Below, piece after piece: positions 50,853-62,739 of a stretch of DNA of 64,000 bases. The stretch comes from Sphagnum compactum. Its lineage: Eukaryota; Bryophyta; Sphagnopsida; Sphagnales. The notes beneath the pieces were generated by a model. The model ran no database searches and was not told where the DNA came from. It saw only the letters and a program-made list of their open reading frames with translations. The stretch spans positions 7,130,001 through 7,194,000 of the forward strand of contig OZ234504.1 of NCBI GenBank assembly GCA_965153455.1, given 5' to 3'. Position 1 is the first letter of the stretch, and each line of letters opens with the position of its first letter. The translations under genes and the position numbers were made by a program.

Positions 50853-50993
50853 TACAAAATGTGAGTGCAGTTCTCTAGTCCTTGTTTAATGGACCAATGA
50901 ATCCATTGGATTTCCATTGGGCCTGTTCAATGGGATAGTGAATTCACCCAAAATTTAATGACAACACTCGGTGAATTAGAACGCATTTTGTTA
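50853..50993. mobile_element. ~140 bp TIR element family, copy 3
   Basis: Starts TACAAAATGTGAGTG and ends CGCATTTTGTTA. It is bounded by TAA on the left and TTA on the right, so the ends read as a symmetric TAATACAAAATG...CATTTTGTTATTA. It shares ACCAATGAATCCATT and AGTGAATTCAC with the other copies. Confidence 0.65.
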
Positions 50994-53534
50994 TTATGAA
51001 AGAAGTTGTTAGTTTAGCCCATAGATTTTTAGAATTTTTTTTAAGGTGACAAAGAGAAAATCAAGTCATTGTGAAATGAGCCTCCATGAACAAGCATCAA
51101 CTTACTACTTGTCATTATCAAACTCATTATTATGTGTGTTGTTCTTTGAATACTAGTGTAACCAAAAAATGGGGCATGCAAGGTTCTATAACCTCAGTGA
51201 TTGTATTATTAAATTTAAAGAAATGTTATGCCCATATCAACTAGATTACTTAACAATTAAGAAAACTAACAACAACTAATTTGAAGTCCTTGTTCACCAT
51301 ACCACAAACAAAAGTAAACTATGGACAAATGATGGATCAACACACTGTGGACTTCGTTTCAAGTGGTTATCATGGTCCTTTGGTTGTGGATTTCTATCAA
51401 CAAATTGAATATCCCCTTACTCCCTTGTTAGAACTCATATTACCTTATGAACCCAATTACGATATGTAGATGGTGTTTAATAAACAATCATCAGCTTCAC
51501 TAGTACAAATCTTCTACTAACCCTAATTGTTCCATGAAATAAACAATGTTCGAAGCTCCCAAAAATAAAGGTACTCGACCTTCCCCATAAATGACCAAGA
51601 CATGATTCAAGTATATCAAATTTGAATAGAAGAGTGCACCAACCAAATAATCCTTTAGAGCCTCTCATCTCCTCGATCATTTGTCTTTAAACACTCTATA
51701 AATTAACATTCTACTTACTAACTCCAATGCAACAAAAATCTTGGAGACAAAACAAAACATCAACAACTTATTCCGAGCATTCATTTTAGAATCATCAAAA
51801 TTTAGACAAAAGATCTTGTAATAAATAATGAATTAACCATACATCCATAAGAAAAGAAGAACAAAAGAACGTGTTTAGCTTAGAGCCATGTAGCCACTTT
51901 GTAATCTTGCCTCTTTGTCTTGCTTCATCACCCACACAATTTTCATCCATAGAAAAGAAAAACAAACAATTTAGTGTTAATCCTTGACCTTTTACACATC
52001 CTTAATACCATGACTATTGTCAATAAAATTGCCTTCATATCACAAGCATTCTTATGAATGATAAACGACAAGATAACACGTGGTTTTTTGGTGCCTATAC
52101 AAAGATAGTAAGTACCCCATTCACACAATAACCCAAAATTTTTGTCATATGTGTTACGATAGTTCTTTTACAAACCAAACTATTTGGTTATTTTACAAAT
52201 TTGTTGCATCTAATCAAGCTACACCAAACACAAGTGTGTGAATTAAATGTTTGTTTAGTGAAGGCACTTGGAATAACATTATAATTCTTAACAAGAGAAT
52301 CAACAACTTTCCAAATAATAATATTATGTGTTTCTTTCAACCTTTCTTCACTTGTATTAAAAAATAATAAATAGGATTTATTCTCCTTGTGCAAGGGAAA
52401 CTATTCAAAAAATGCATGTGATGAAAATAATTTTTCTTCACTGTTGCAATATGCAAAGATTATAAAACATTTCTATGCGAGGTGCAATTTTTTTCTCTTT
52501 TCATGGTTTCTATAATGTAACTTTTATAAAACTAGAGAGGAATAAGAAACTTGTGAATAATTAAATTTGTAAATTTTATTGTGAACTTGTTAGTTTTTTT
52601 GATTCAAAGGAACCATTCATTCAATATGATGGAGAGGTTTAGAGTATCGTTTGTTTGATTGGCAAATTTCACAAAAAAGTAATACTAAAAAAATTTTAAA
52701 TCATAAATGAATTGATCTTTGGGGGGGTGGGGGGGTTTCGATAGCAAGAAGTGAGAAAATAATAATAAAAATTGACATATTTTTATACTTGGTTTGAATA
52801 TAGCAGGTTGATTTTTGAATATTGTATTTCTTATCTGGTTTATATTGAGATTTGGCTAATCTTCCTATGGTTGATTGCCATTTTTTCTACATTTTCATTT
52901 GGATAATTGACACTTGAGCTAACAAAAAAACTCCTGAAAAAGAGACTTGTTTCAGACATATGTGAGTCAAAGTGGACAGGGAGAGGATTGACAAGAAGAA
53001 AACCCCTTCCATCCACATTTACTTACCCTAGAAAAATCAATTCATTTTGTAATGAAATGTGTTAAATAGGGGAAAGGAAGGTCACAAGTTTTATTTGAAT
53101 TCGCAATTTTGGATTATGTAATGAAACTAGTGGAAAACTCAATGAGATTATAAGTCATTTCTAATATGGCAAATATTGTATCAAGTTTCCACAAGCTCTC
53201 AAAAGTTGCACAATGATGTGGCAAAGTAATCCACATCATTGCATCTTTGGGCATCTTTGCTCGCCACATGGATGAAACCCTAGCTCACCAAATGGTAACA
53301 ATTAGATGTCCAGCACACAAGATAATAAGAATTGAAGCATGGACAAGGGTGATGGGAGGATGAATGGACAAGGTTAAACCTCACATGAACGCATCAAAAG
53401 GGTATCCCTTTCCGGGGTCCTTAGCACCCCTAAGCTTTAGACAGGCCCAATAGAGGCTGCTTTCTTCCAAATAGCCCACACTATAAAGTTTCTGCCAGTG
53501 TTTTACACTAAAAGTAGTACAAAAAAAAGTTGCA
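50994..53534. other. AT-rich intergenic region
   Basis: No gene is recognised; frames are short and featureless. A G-rich run is at 52721-52737. Confidence 0.45.
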
Positions 53535-53921
53535 AGAGCATCTCCAACAGTGCTCGCTCAGTATGTGACTCCAGACAATAAAATTTATTTGGAACAAGTC
53601 AAAATGTGCCGGTTTAGTTCAAGAAATTGGTTTTTCAGCACCAAATTCGCGCAGCTTGCCATGTTTGGTAAAATGCGCAACACAGTTGTGCACCTCCAAA
53701 AAAGATTGTAATAAATTGGACCTGAATGCGCTTCAATATTTCTGATTGGTCGTTCAGAATGATTAGTCCAAAGGGTTTGTTATTAATAGTCCCCCAGGTA
53801 TATACAGTTCCAGTTTCAGTTTTATTTTATTGGTGCGGTTTGCCAAAATAAAAAACAGTTAAACTTAGACATTTCATTTCACTATCCAGAGTTACATAGT
53901 GAGCACTGTTGGATATGCTCT
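53535..53921. mobile_element. 387 bp non-autonomous DNA transposon with ~35 bp TIRs
   Basis: The left end AGAGCATCTCCAACAGTGCT and the complement of the right end AGAGCATATCCAACAGTGCT differ at one position. Similarity continues inwards (CAGTATGTGACTCCAGA against ACTATGTAACTCTGGA). There is no coding capacity. GAGCATCTCCAACAG is a well-known terminal motif of plant MITE-type elements; I cannot assign the superfamily because no clear target duplication is visible. Confidence 0.8.
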
Positions 53922-54499
53922 GATATACATGTATTTGGGAAAGGGATGTAGCGTAGGAAAAGTCTTAGACATCATTTGTGCTTGTTTGTGCCATCACTTG
54001 TGGCGACTTTCCACATATACAATGTTATTTTCCCTTAAGCAACCCAACACGTGAGATTAGATGATAAAGGTTTCCTTTGTCTTTTGGATCTATGTCTAGG
54101 GTTCCATTTGGTAATCTTGACTACCACATTGAACTTGGGCTTATGAACGAGCCAACAAATTGTGTTGAATCGAGTTTCTACGGTTCAAACCTTCTTCACT
54201 TTAAAAGGACATGGGTCACGACTCCATGCAGTGGAATATTTATTTCTCACTTGAAAGGAAAACTATTTAGTTCCATGCATCACGACCCCAATTTCGCTTG
54301 ATCAAGCCCATTGAGGGTTTTTCACAATGAATTCAACCCCCAGTTTCCATTTTCGTAGGCTATCATCACCAAAGCTTCCTAACCACATTTCCTTTCTTTG
54401 GACCTATTGCACAACAAAACCTTCCTAACTTGGTTTCTTCCCCAAGTTGGGTTGTGCATATTTTAATTCGCACGAAGCTTGAGGTTCCTTAAGCCCTTC

Positions 54500-57340
54500 A
54501 ACGCTTTTGAAGGTTGATGCCCCTATCAACGTTTAGTTTTTCCAAGGGATACTTATCCTAGTCATTTGTTTCTTATGGGACTTTTTACATCCCAACCCAT
54601 GTCCCCTTTCCATTTCAAACTTCTTTACCATTTTTGGAAGATGGTTTAAATGAGACAAATTTACCCATTCTGCTTCCTTAGGGTGACACCCTTTCCATTT
54701 AATGAGGTATTGTTTACCACATCTCCAGGTTTGTTTGGCACCTAAGTGCATTCAATCTCTGTCGCAATCCAATGCTCCATGAGATTAAACCCTTTGTGAT
54801 GTTCATGTTTTTTTTCTAGTCATTTGTCATTTGCCTTAAACAGCTTTAACTTAAACACATGGAATGTAGCATCTGCTACAAAAGTTGTTAGTAACAACAA
54901 TGTTTACACATTTGGATGGAGTTTATGCATGATCCTATGAGGTCTTACATATTTGGGAATGAAACGAGCTACCAAGGCTTCGGACATCTTAAAATCCCGG
55001 ATGTTTAACATCACAAAGTCACCAATTTCAAATTGGATCTCCCTTCTAAGCTTATTAACCTTTTTTTCATACCTTGTTTGGGATCCTCCAAAAGTTTCTT
55101 GGCACGAGCTTTCAACTCTTTGCAGTTTTCCGCCATGATTTCAACATTTCTGCCACCACCCCTATGATATCCCATTGTATGTGGGACAACTTAGTCCAAA
55201 GGTTGTTTTACCTACGTTCCCAATGTTAATTCAAATGGATTCATGCGAATCATTGAGTGCTTAGTAGAGTTATAGCAAAATTTCGTTAAACCGAACTTAT
55301 GACCCCAATCCCTATTATCGGCGGCCACATAGTTTTTAAGTATTGATTCAATATCCCATTGACCCTTTCAGTTTGGCCATTGGTTTGTAGGTGAAAAATT
55401 GTATTAAATTGAAACTTGGTTTCGACCTTCTTCATAAGAAATGTCCAAAATTTCAACACAAACTTGGCATTTCGATCATTTACAATGATTTCATGCATAC
55501 CATGGTGTTTTACCCACATGTTGAAAAATAATGTTGTTGTTTCTGCTGTGGTGGTTGTTGTCTTGGTTGGTCCAAAAATTAGCCAATTTTGAGAACCTAT
55601 CTACTACCATTAAGATAACGTCTTTCTTCTCCCACAAAAGGAGACACATCATAAATTCCATAGAAATACTTTCAAATGGATCATCCAGAATAGGGAGGGC
55701 TTTATATAATCCATATTTTTTAATACACTAACTTCGTGCCTTGGCATTTCACACATGTGCGAATGTAATGTTCCAGGTCTTTTTTCATGTCGGTCCAGTA
55801 AAAACTTTTACTTAGCTTCGTGCAAATGGTTTTTACACCTCGGTGTTCTGCCATTGGAACATTGTGAACTTCCTCTAGGACCTTAATGCGTAACTTGCCT
55901 GCTGGCACATACATTCGAGATTACTTCCATTTCAGTAACCCGTCCTTAAGAAAAATACCTTTCACATTGCATTTATGCCTTAGCTCATCAAAATAACGTT
56001 GGGCAAGGTGATAATTGACATAGCCTTCCCTTAATTTCCTATCGATATCGCTTTCCCAATGAACATGGCTATGAAGGCCTGGGTGATATTCATAACCTTT
56101 TCATCTTAATACTATTTTTTTCGACTCAATGCACTGGGTATGACATTATCCTTACTCGGCTTGTGGATCAATTCGATATCCATAAGCACCAAAATGTCAT
56201 GCCATTGCAATTTTTGTTGGTGGCTTTTGATTGCGTTTTGAAATACCTTAGGGAAACATTATTTGTAAAAACCTTAGTCTCATGTGATCCTAGGAAGTGT
56301 TGCCAACACTTGAGGCAACTCACCATGGCGAACAACTCCTTCTCATGAGTTGACCATCTTAATTGGGCCTTAGCCAACTTTTTACTCTCAAAGGCAATAG
56401 GATGTTCTTCCTACATCAACACACCTCCTATTGCAAACCCACTTGCGTTGGTATGTACTTCAAATGGTTTGGTAAAATCAGGGAATTTGAGAACGGGCGA
56501 GGTAGAAAGCTAATCTTTCAACACCCCAAACATTTTTTTTTGTTCCTCTCACCATTCGAATGAAAATTCCTTTTTGAAGAGGTCGGTGAAAGGTTTGCCT
56601 AATGTAAAAAATCTCGCTATGAACTTCCTATATAAGTTTGTCAATCTTAAGAAAGATCAGACTCCTTTAGCTGTCACCAGCCTTTGCCACTCTTTGATGG
56701 CTTGGACCTTCTTCAGATCCAACCTTATGCCCTCTGGGGACAACACATGTCCCAAGAAGTCCATTTTTATTTGGACAAATTCATTTTTTGTTTTATTAGC
56801 ATAAAGGTCATTCTCCTTTAGCTTCTATAGGACATACTTTAAGTGTTCAACATGTTTTTCCATCAACTTGGAATATATGTGAATGTCATCAATATAGATG
56901 ATAAAAAACTTGTCCAATTTATCATGGAAGATTGAATTCATGAGTGTGGTGAAAGTAAAAGGGGCATTACAAAGCCCAAATGACATCACTAGGAACTCAT
57001 AAGATCCATAACGAGTTCTCATTGTCATCTTCTTCAAGTCCTCATCTCCTATGTGAATTTGGTAATACCTCAACTTGACTAAAGTATTGAGTTCCGTTCA
57101 ACCTATCGAATGGATCGTCTATCCTAAGTTGGGGATAATTGTTATTTATGGTAACTTTATTTAGGGCCCACTAATCAATGCACATTTCGACTTCCCGTCC
57201 TTTTTACCCACTAACAATAGGAGAGGCACCATAAGGTGACTTACTTGAACGAATTTAACCTCTTTCCATGAGGTTGTTAATTTGTCTTTTGAGTTCTTAC
57301 AACTCTTTTTGGTTTAACATTTCTCACCATTTGTGACTGA
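54500..57340 (-). mobile_element. Degenerate Ty3/gypsy chromovirus
   Basis: Pol domains on the minus strand, in chromovirus order. The start of the RT is near 57330-57080 with frameshifts. The core is at 57073-56825, with FGLCNAPFTF and the active-site variant IYIDDIHIYSK. RNase H is at 56377-56168 (STHEKELFAM). The integrase zinc-binding part is at 55914-55720 (H-N-V-P-M-A-E-H and CVKC). The integrase core is at 55519-55286 (HLQTNGQTERVN). A chromodomain is at 54751-54533 (YLIKWKGCHPKEAEWV). Multiple stops and frameshifts disrupt it. Gag, protease and LTRs were not recognised; the left flank (54060-54500) may hold LTR-like remains. Confidence 0.9.
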
Positions 57341-57344
57341 CCCA

Positions 57345-59880
57345 CTATTTCAAGCTTCTGATTTCTCCCTATAGTACAAAAGACCACTATATGTCTATCT
57401 CCACTTCCTCTCACATTGGCTGGGAACTAATAGCTGGCCATATGTACAATGACAAAAGCCTTGGGTTTGCAATTGGTAATCAAGTCAGGCTGACTTTTCA
57501 ACCTAATCACATGAGAGCTGAGGAATGGATTTTAAAAAGTCAGTGACTTAATACAATAGTGGGTGCCTTGGGAAATGTTGCTAACTCTTTGCTAGTGGGG
57601 CCTTTGAGAAATCGCAATTAAAAAATTCCTTGCAAGACAAAATTGAACACTTGAAACTTGCTAACATGTATGCAGACTGCAAGCTAGGTGAAATGGGGTG
57701 ATTGTTTCAAAAAAAAGTATCATACTTCCAAAAGAGTCCTTGCTGCCATCAACCACATGCTGATGTTGACAACATGCTGAGACCAGCTAGCTACCTGGCC
57801 ACTCTGCAGCTATCATTTACCCTTTTCCATGTTTGATTCAATGCATGCATATTATATCCTGCTAATACATTGTGCATTCAGTCTCCTTTCGCAAGCTTGC
57901 ATGCATCCTTTCTTTCAAGTGTCCAAGAACATGGAACGCGACATGTTTCAGACCCATGGAAAGTTGAATGCCTGCATACAATGTTAAAGTAATCGTCTGA
58001 CATACATGGCTTTGAGAGCAGCTCCACCCATACCTGGCATTTGGGTTTCCAGTAGCATTTCTCACATCCAGGATGGTTTACTTACTGTTTCTCAAACCTG
58101 ATCAATTAGCACGACAGTACCTAAACGGTAGGAGATTACTTGAATAAACTCATCTGAACATATTCTGAGTGTATCTTTCCAATCAGGAGTAGTTATTATA
58201 TTGGTGCAGTGCCTTTCCAAAGTGCAACATCATCTTGTGCCAAAATACTTGCTCAAAGCCATTTTATTGCCCCAAATTGGCATACACTTAATTGTACTTC
58301 ATTCAAAACATACTATACAGAGTGCTCGTGAGGATGCTCTAATTTACATTTGTATTTTCTGGAAATTGGCATCACAAACAACCTAATGCCATAGTACCTG
58401 GACAGCTTGGGCAATTGTGCGCCAAATAATTATTTTATTTTATTTAAAAAAAATTGGTGCCAGAATTTTTAATTCTGGAAATTTCAGAAAATAAAGAATT
58501 ATACTTAATAAAACCACAATGGCTTTCATAATTTTACAATTGTGCTTGTGGTTGGTTATATGGTTCACATAGTTTACTATTTAGTTGGATAGCTCCAATG
58601 TTCAAATTTGGCTGCCTTCAAGTAATGCTTTGCAGTGTTTTTGATTGGATTTTTGAAATTTTCAGCATATTAAACTGCTGAAAGTTTTTCAAAATTTTGG
58701 CAAAATTAAAAATAATTTAATTTATGCTGAAGCTACCCAGGTGTACTTTGGTACCTATATATCTAACTTCAAAGGAGGTGGCTATATCATTGTTCTTGTA
58801 AGATTTTCATACCATTTTAAATTGCACCAGTAGGAATGTAATTGGGGTCTTCACATTAACTACAATACACAACCTAAGAAAAACCACAAAAAAATGGAAG
58901 TAGAAAAAAAATAGAAGGCATCCTTCTATATTGTTTGCTACCCTACTCAACCTTAATACAAAAATCTGGCAATTAAGAAAAAGAGAAGTCTGAAATTTGG
59001 CAACTCCAAAACCTGAAAATTACCTGTTTTTGCCATTTTGAAAAAAGTGATAATAGCTAGTGGAATTTTAAAAAGCAAAACCCACCTCAAGCTCAAGCTC
59101 ATATTATTAATGGTGCTCATGTCTTTCGAATAAAACCACCATTACGTACACTATTCTACATGTATTCATGACAAACTTGGGTCATGGGGCAACTTTGCAA
59201 GTGGTTGTGAACCAAAACTAAACCCAAGCTGAGTTACCAAGGTTCCAACTTGCTAACTTATCTTGTAAACCCTCATGGACCTTCCCCCCTTGCACTGCTA
59301 GGCCACTACCAATGTTGTGTGTGTATATGGTTTAGGGTTTATCCCTAATCCCCCCACCCCTTGGAAGTGACATCTTACAGAATGTGCTTGGTTTGAGATG
59401 CCTTGGTTGTAACAGAAAATGTGGAGGAGTCCACAAATGTGGAGGGTTCACAGTTCATAACTGAATACCTTTTCATGGAGTCTCCATGACTCTCATCTGA
59501 AGCCTTTTGTTTGGATCTGGGCAGCATGGTTACAGAGTGTGTAACCTGTGATAGAGCATGGTTTGCAACTTACTAGACCTGTCAGTAACCATGATTATTT
59601 GTGGATATGCTCATCAATGTAGATGAGCATGTACCCTTCACATCCAATCAAAAACTAACTTTGGTTTCTAATTTTCATCTGGGAATTTAGATGTTTCATC
59701 CAATTTTCTATAGCTTTGCCACCTCATGGATGAACAATATGAATTGCACACAAATTATGCCAGAAACATGAAGCAAATTACACTGGTCATCTTGATTCTA
59801 TGAACAGTCAGTTATGTCACCTAACCAGAAAGACGTCGCTGGTTACCAGGAACAGGCTCTGGACTAAACTGTGCCAGTTA
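57345..59880. other. Intergenic region; no gene recognised
   Basis: Only short chance frames. A GTGCTCGTGAGGATGCTCT segment at 58322-58340 resembles one end of the 53535-53921 TIR element, but no partner end is clear. Confidence 0.4.
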
Positions 59881-59886
59881 TCTGGT

Positions 59887-60265
59887 CCATATGGTGCTGG
59901 CCAAGTTGTACAGGACCAAGTACATCTTAAATAAGGTCCCTGGCCAAGTTGTGTACAGGACCTTACAAATTTCATAAGCTCTAGGCCAAGTTGTGTACAG
60001 GACCTTACAAATTTCATAAGGTCCCTGGACAAGTTGTGTACAAGACCTTACCAATTTCATAAGGTCCCTGGCCAAGTTGTGTACAGGACCTTACAAATTT
60101 CATAAGGTCCCTGGCCAAGTTGTGTACAGGACCTTACAAATTTCATAAGGTCCCGGCCAAGTTGTGTACAGGACCCTTACAAACTTCATAAGGTCCTGGC
60201 CAAGTTGTGTTCAGGAGGACCTTACAGATTTTACTGTAAGGTCCCTGCCAAGTTGTACATAAGCT
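59887..60265. repeat. 43 bp minisatellite, nine copies, with internal inverted repeat
   Basis: The anchor GGCCAAGTT (or a close variant) starts at 59899, 59942, 59984, 60027, 60070, 60113, 60155, 60198 and 60247, so the period is 42-43 bp except for the last (49). A typical unit is GGCCAAGTTGTGTACA, then GGACCTTA-CAAATTTCA-TAAGGTCC. The last part is an 8 bp perfect inverted repeat around 9 bases, so several units can form a hairpin. The period is not a multiple of three, so overlapping open frames are not protein-coding. Confidence 0.95.
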
Positions 60266-60664
60266 TAGATTTCATGAATAAGGAGATCCTTCCTGACCAA
60301 GAGGACCTTACACAAATTTACAACCAGCTTCAGAGAGAGCAGCAGATCTAACCGAAGCTGTACACAATGAAATGGATCAAATGAAATATGCACAGATCAT
60401 AGATGACCAAATTGTCAGCAATGGTATCTTAGCGCAGCAGCGCTGGACATGTAGAGGAGGAGGAGGAGGAGCAGGAGGAGGAAAAATGTTTCCACAAATC
60501 AGTCAAATCCCAAGCTTTTGGCATTACAATGCATACAACCAATCTTGTAGCTAGGCACTTCCTAGGTCACATTGAAGATCTGATTTTCCTGGAGTAAAAT
60601 TTGTTGGAGTGTAGGAAGCTCATATTGCTGCTGCGAGCAAAAAAGTAAAACTAAAATTGGTCTG

Positions 60665-61747
60665 CTACATTCCAATGCTATCAATGAGATGGAACTGGGG
60701 ATGATAATAAGGCTCGATCTTGGATTTGGTATGGGTCAGCCAGTACCTCTCCAGAGTGTAGGTATCATACATTTTGCTGGCTAAATGCATAGCTATTTTG
60801 TGAGCAGGCTTGTGGAGAGCATTGATGGCATCTTGTCTGGTTTTCCAAATGCACATGGCCAAGCACTCCCTCTGTCTGTTTAGTGTCCCATACCAGTACT
60901 GAAAGATTCAGGCCCGAGCACCACCACCCCCACAAAAAAACCAAAGCTGTAAGGACATCTTTCAATTAGGCTGTTATGATCACAGATTCATTCACAGCAG
61001 CTTTCCACTATGTTTGTTCAACTAGCTCTGCTCAGAGTCATCTCACAGCTCTATGGGGCAAGCATTACCAATGGCAAGAGGAGCTCTGAGACCAATTGAG
61101 AGCTGTGAATCAAACTAATACTCACCATACACTGACTGACATATGTACTTTCTTTCATGAGAACATGTGTTCCTAGAATTGCTAACACGATTAATTACAT
61201 ATTTTCAACATACTTGCAACTCTCCCTGTCAATGGAGAGCGACTGTCCCTGGAGCAAGAAACAAGGCCCTATGTCAGTGGCTTTCCATTAGGTTGCTGTG
61301 AACTCTCGTATGTTTTGTTACCTGCAATAGACCACCGCTGATGCGAGCCTCATCTTGAGCGGCGGCATCGACAGTGTACAGAAGCTCGGAATCGGCGGTA
61401 GCCTTTCTCACGGATCGGAAAACCACGAGATAGAAAGTGTTGGAGCCCTGAAGGTGGACAAGTTTCTCCAGCACTGGAGGCCAGTCGAAGCAGTCGGATA
61501 TGGGGGTTGTGAGGGGCGCGCTGTGTGCGGATGCGGTGGGCTCCAGCTCCGCAATATGCATAATTGTATTGCCTCCAGCAGGCTGGTGATTTGAGTCGAA
61601 ATGTGAATCATCTTCGGTTACAACTTCTACGTGACCGCTTGCATCATCCGCTGCTGCTGCAACCTGCACATGATGATCACTACTACTACTACCTTGTGGC
61701 ATGATATCGATGCTGAAAGCCGATTCCAAAGCTTGTACCTCTAGCAT
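60665..61747 (-). CDS. Conserved two-exon gene of unknown function
   Basis: Exon 1 is 61747-61322 and exon 2 is 60898-60665, joined by a GT-AG intron in phase 0; the product is 219 aa. The N-terminal ~80 residues are acidic and low-complexity (VAAAADDASGHVEVVTEDD). The conserved C-terminal domain runs from about WPPVLEKLVHLQGSNTFYLV through VFRSVRKATADSELL, DEARISGGLLQ and YWYGTL (across the junction) to CIWKTRQDAINALHKP and YDTYTLERYWL. I recall this FYLVVFRS / GGLL-YWYG / CIW / LERY pattern from an unnamed plant and bacterial family, but cannot name it. The first in-frame ATG after an upstream stop is at 61747; a non-ATG extension to 61795 or an upstream leader exon is possible. No organelle signal or membrane segment is obvious. 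Confidence 0.8.
60899..61321 (-). other. Single intron of the unknown-function gene
   Basis: A 423-base intron with donor CAG|GTAACA and acceptor TTTCAG|TAC. Exon phases on both sides agree. Confidence 0.75.
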
Positions 61748-62077
61748 CGAGGAGATGCTGTTCTGGGGCAACTGAAGTTCAATCTGAAGAGCCACAAACT
61801 GTTCAGACTCCTACACTAAATAGGAATGATTAAACCCCGAAATCTTGTTCCAAATCTCTTTTTTTCTCAACAGACGAAATAAAAGGGTCAGCAGAGACTA
61901 GGGCGTAAATTGCCTAGTACCTCACGCGAAGCTAGTGAATCTCCCATGAATCTTGAGTATAATAGATGCAACGATCATGTGTCAGAAAAAGGAAGTACAA
62001 GCCAAAGATGCTGCGTGTTGTCTCGGTCCCACTTGTAAACAATTTGGGTAAGGACCCACAAAATTGAATATTGATTG

Positions 62078-62079
<2 letters not shown>

Positions 62080-62132
<53 letters not shown>
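62080..62132. repeat. (GA)26 microsatellite upstream of the unknown gene
   Basis: A perfect GA run on the plus strand, hence CT in the sense of the minus-strand gene, about 330 bases upstream of its ATG. Similar CT tracts lie upstream of RhoGDI, so it may be part of the promoter or leader. Confidence 0.95.
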
Positions 62133-62137
<5 letters not shown>

Positions 62138-62595
62138 CGACCAGTGACTGTCAAGTTTCTTTGCGAGATATCTATAAGATCTTTAATATTTTCAGCTGCA
62201 GCAAATCACCAGTGTAACAGATTTCGAGGGGATCTATAGGGAAATTACAGATCGAAGACACTAAACAGGTCTGAAAGCGAGATTCATAATGCAAATTCCA
62301 TTGTGCCCCCAGCCGCTGCAGGAACCACGTGATCTAGTACGGGTGCTTCTTCACACGCAGCAGCAGCAGCCTGATACCAGCTGCAACTCACTTGTTGTTG
62401 CTCAGACAAAAGAATTATATACACCAGCAATTCTAGACAATAGAATTTTTTTTTTTAATAAACCAAGCATGGACTGTAGCTGGTGCAGTAAAGTAAGATC
62501 ACGAAGAATATTAAGTGGGCTTTTCTCGAGATTTGGATCAAGCTGCAAACGAAGAATTCACTACTACTACTACTACAGCTTTTCTATGTGGACAC

Positions 62596-62730
62596 ATGAG
62601 GCTAATTGTTTTGTTGGGAATTGGACTCTACTTCATAGTGGTCCCTACAGTGGAAAGCAAGCATGAATCTGGAGAAATGAGAATCAAGCATGGAAAGAAT
62701 GAGGTGATTAGAGCAAGATTCATGTTTTAG
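62596..62730 (+). CDS. Possible 44-residue secreted peptide (doubtful)
   Basis: The frame starts with a hydrophobic segment like a signal peptide (MRLIVLLGIGLYFIVVPTVE) followed by a basic, polar tail ending ARFMF. It is preceded by a CTA repeat and faces away from the minus-strand gene. There is no homologue that I recognise, and the frame is short enough to be chance. Confidence 0.2.
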   Translation: MRLIVLLGIGLYFIVVPTVESKHESGEMRIKHGKNEVIRARFMF

Positions 62731-62739
62731 ATCTTTTGC

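Noticed and set aside
54180-54200. GGTTCAAACC as a tRNA B box
   Set aside because: No A box at the proper distance and no cloverleaf can be drawn around it.
59817-60075. Two overlapping minus-strand frames with repeated peptides
   Set aside because: They are translations of the 43 bp minisatellite, whose period is not divisible by three.
59887-60265. CRISPR-like regular repeats
   Set aside because: Adjacent units are almost entirely identical, with no unique spacers, and the genome is a plant nuclear one.
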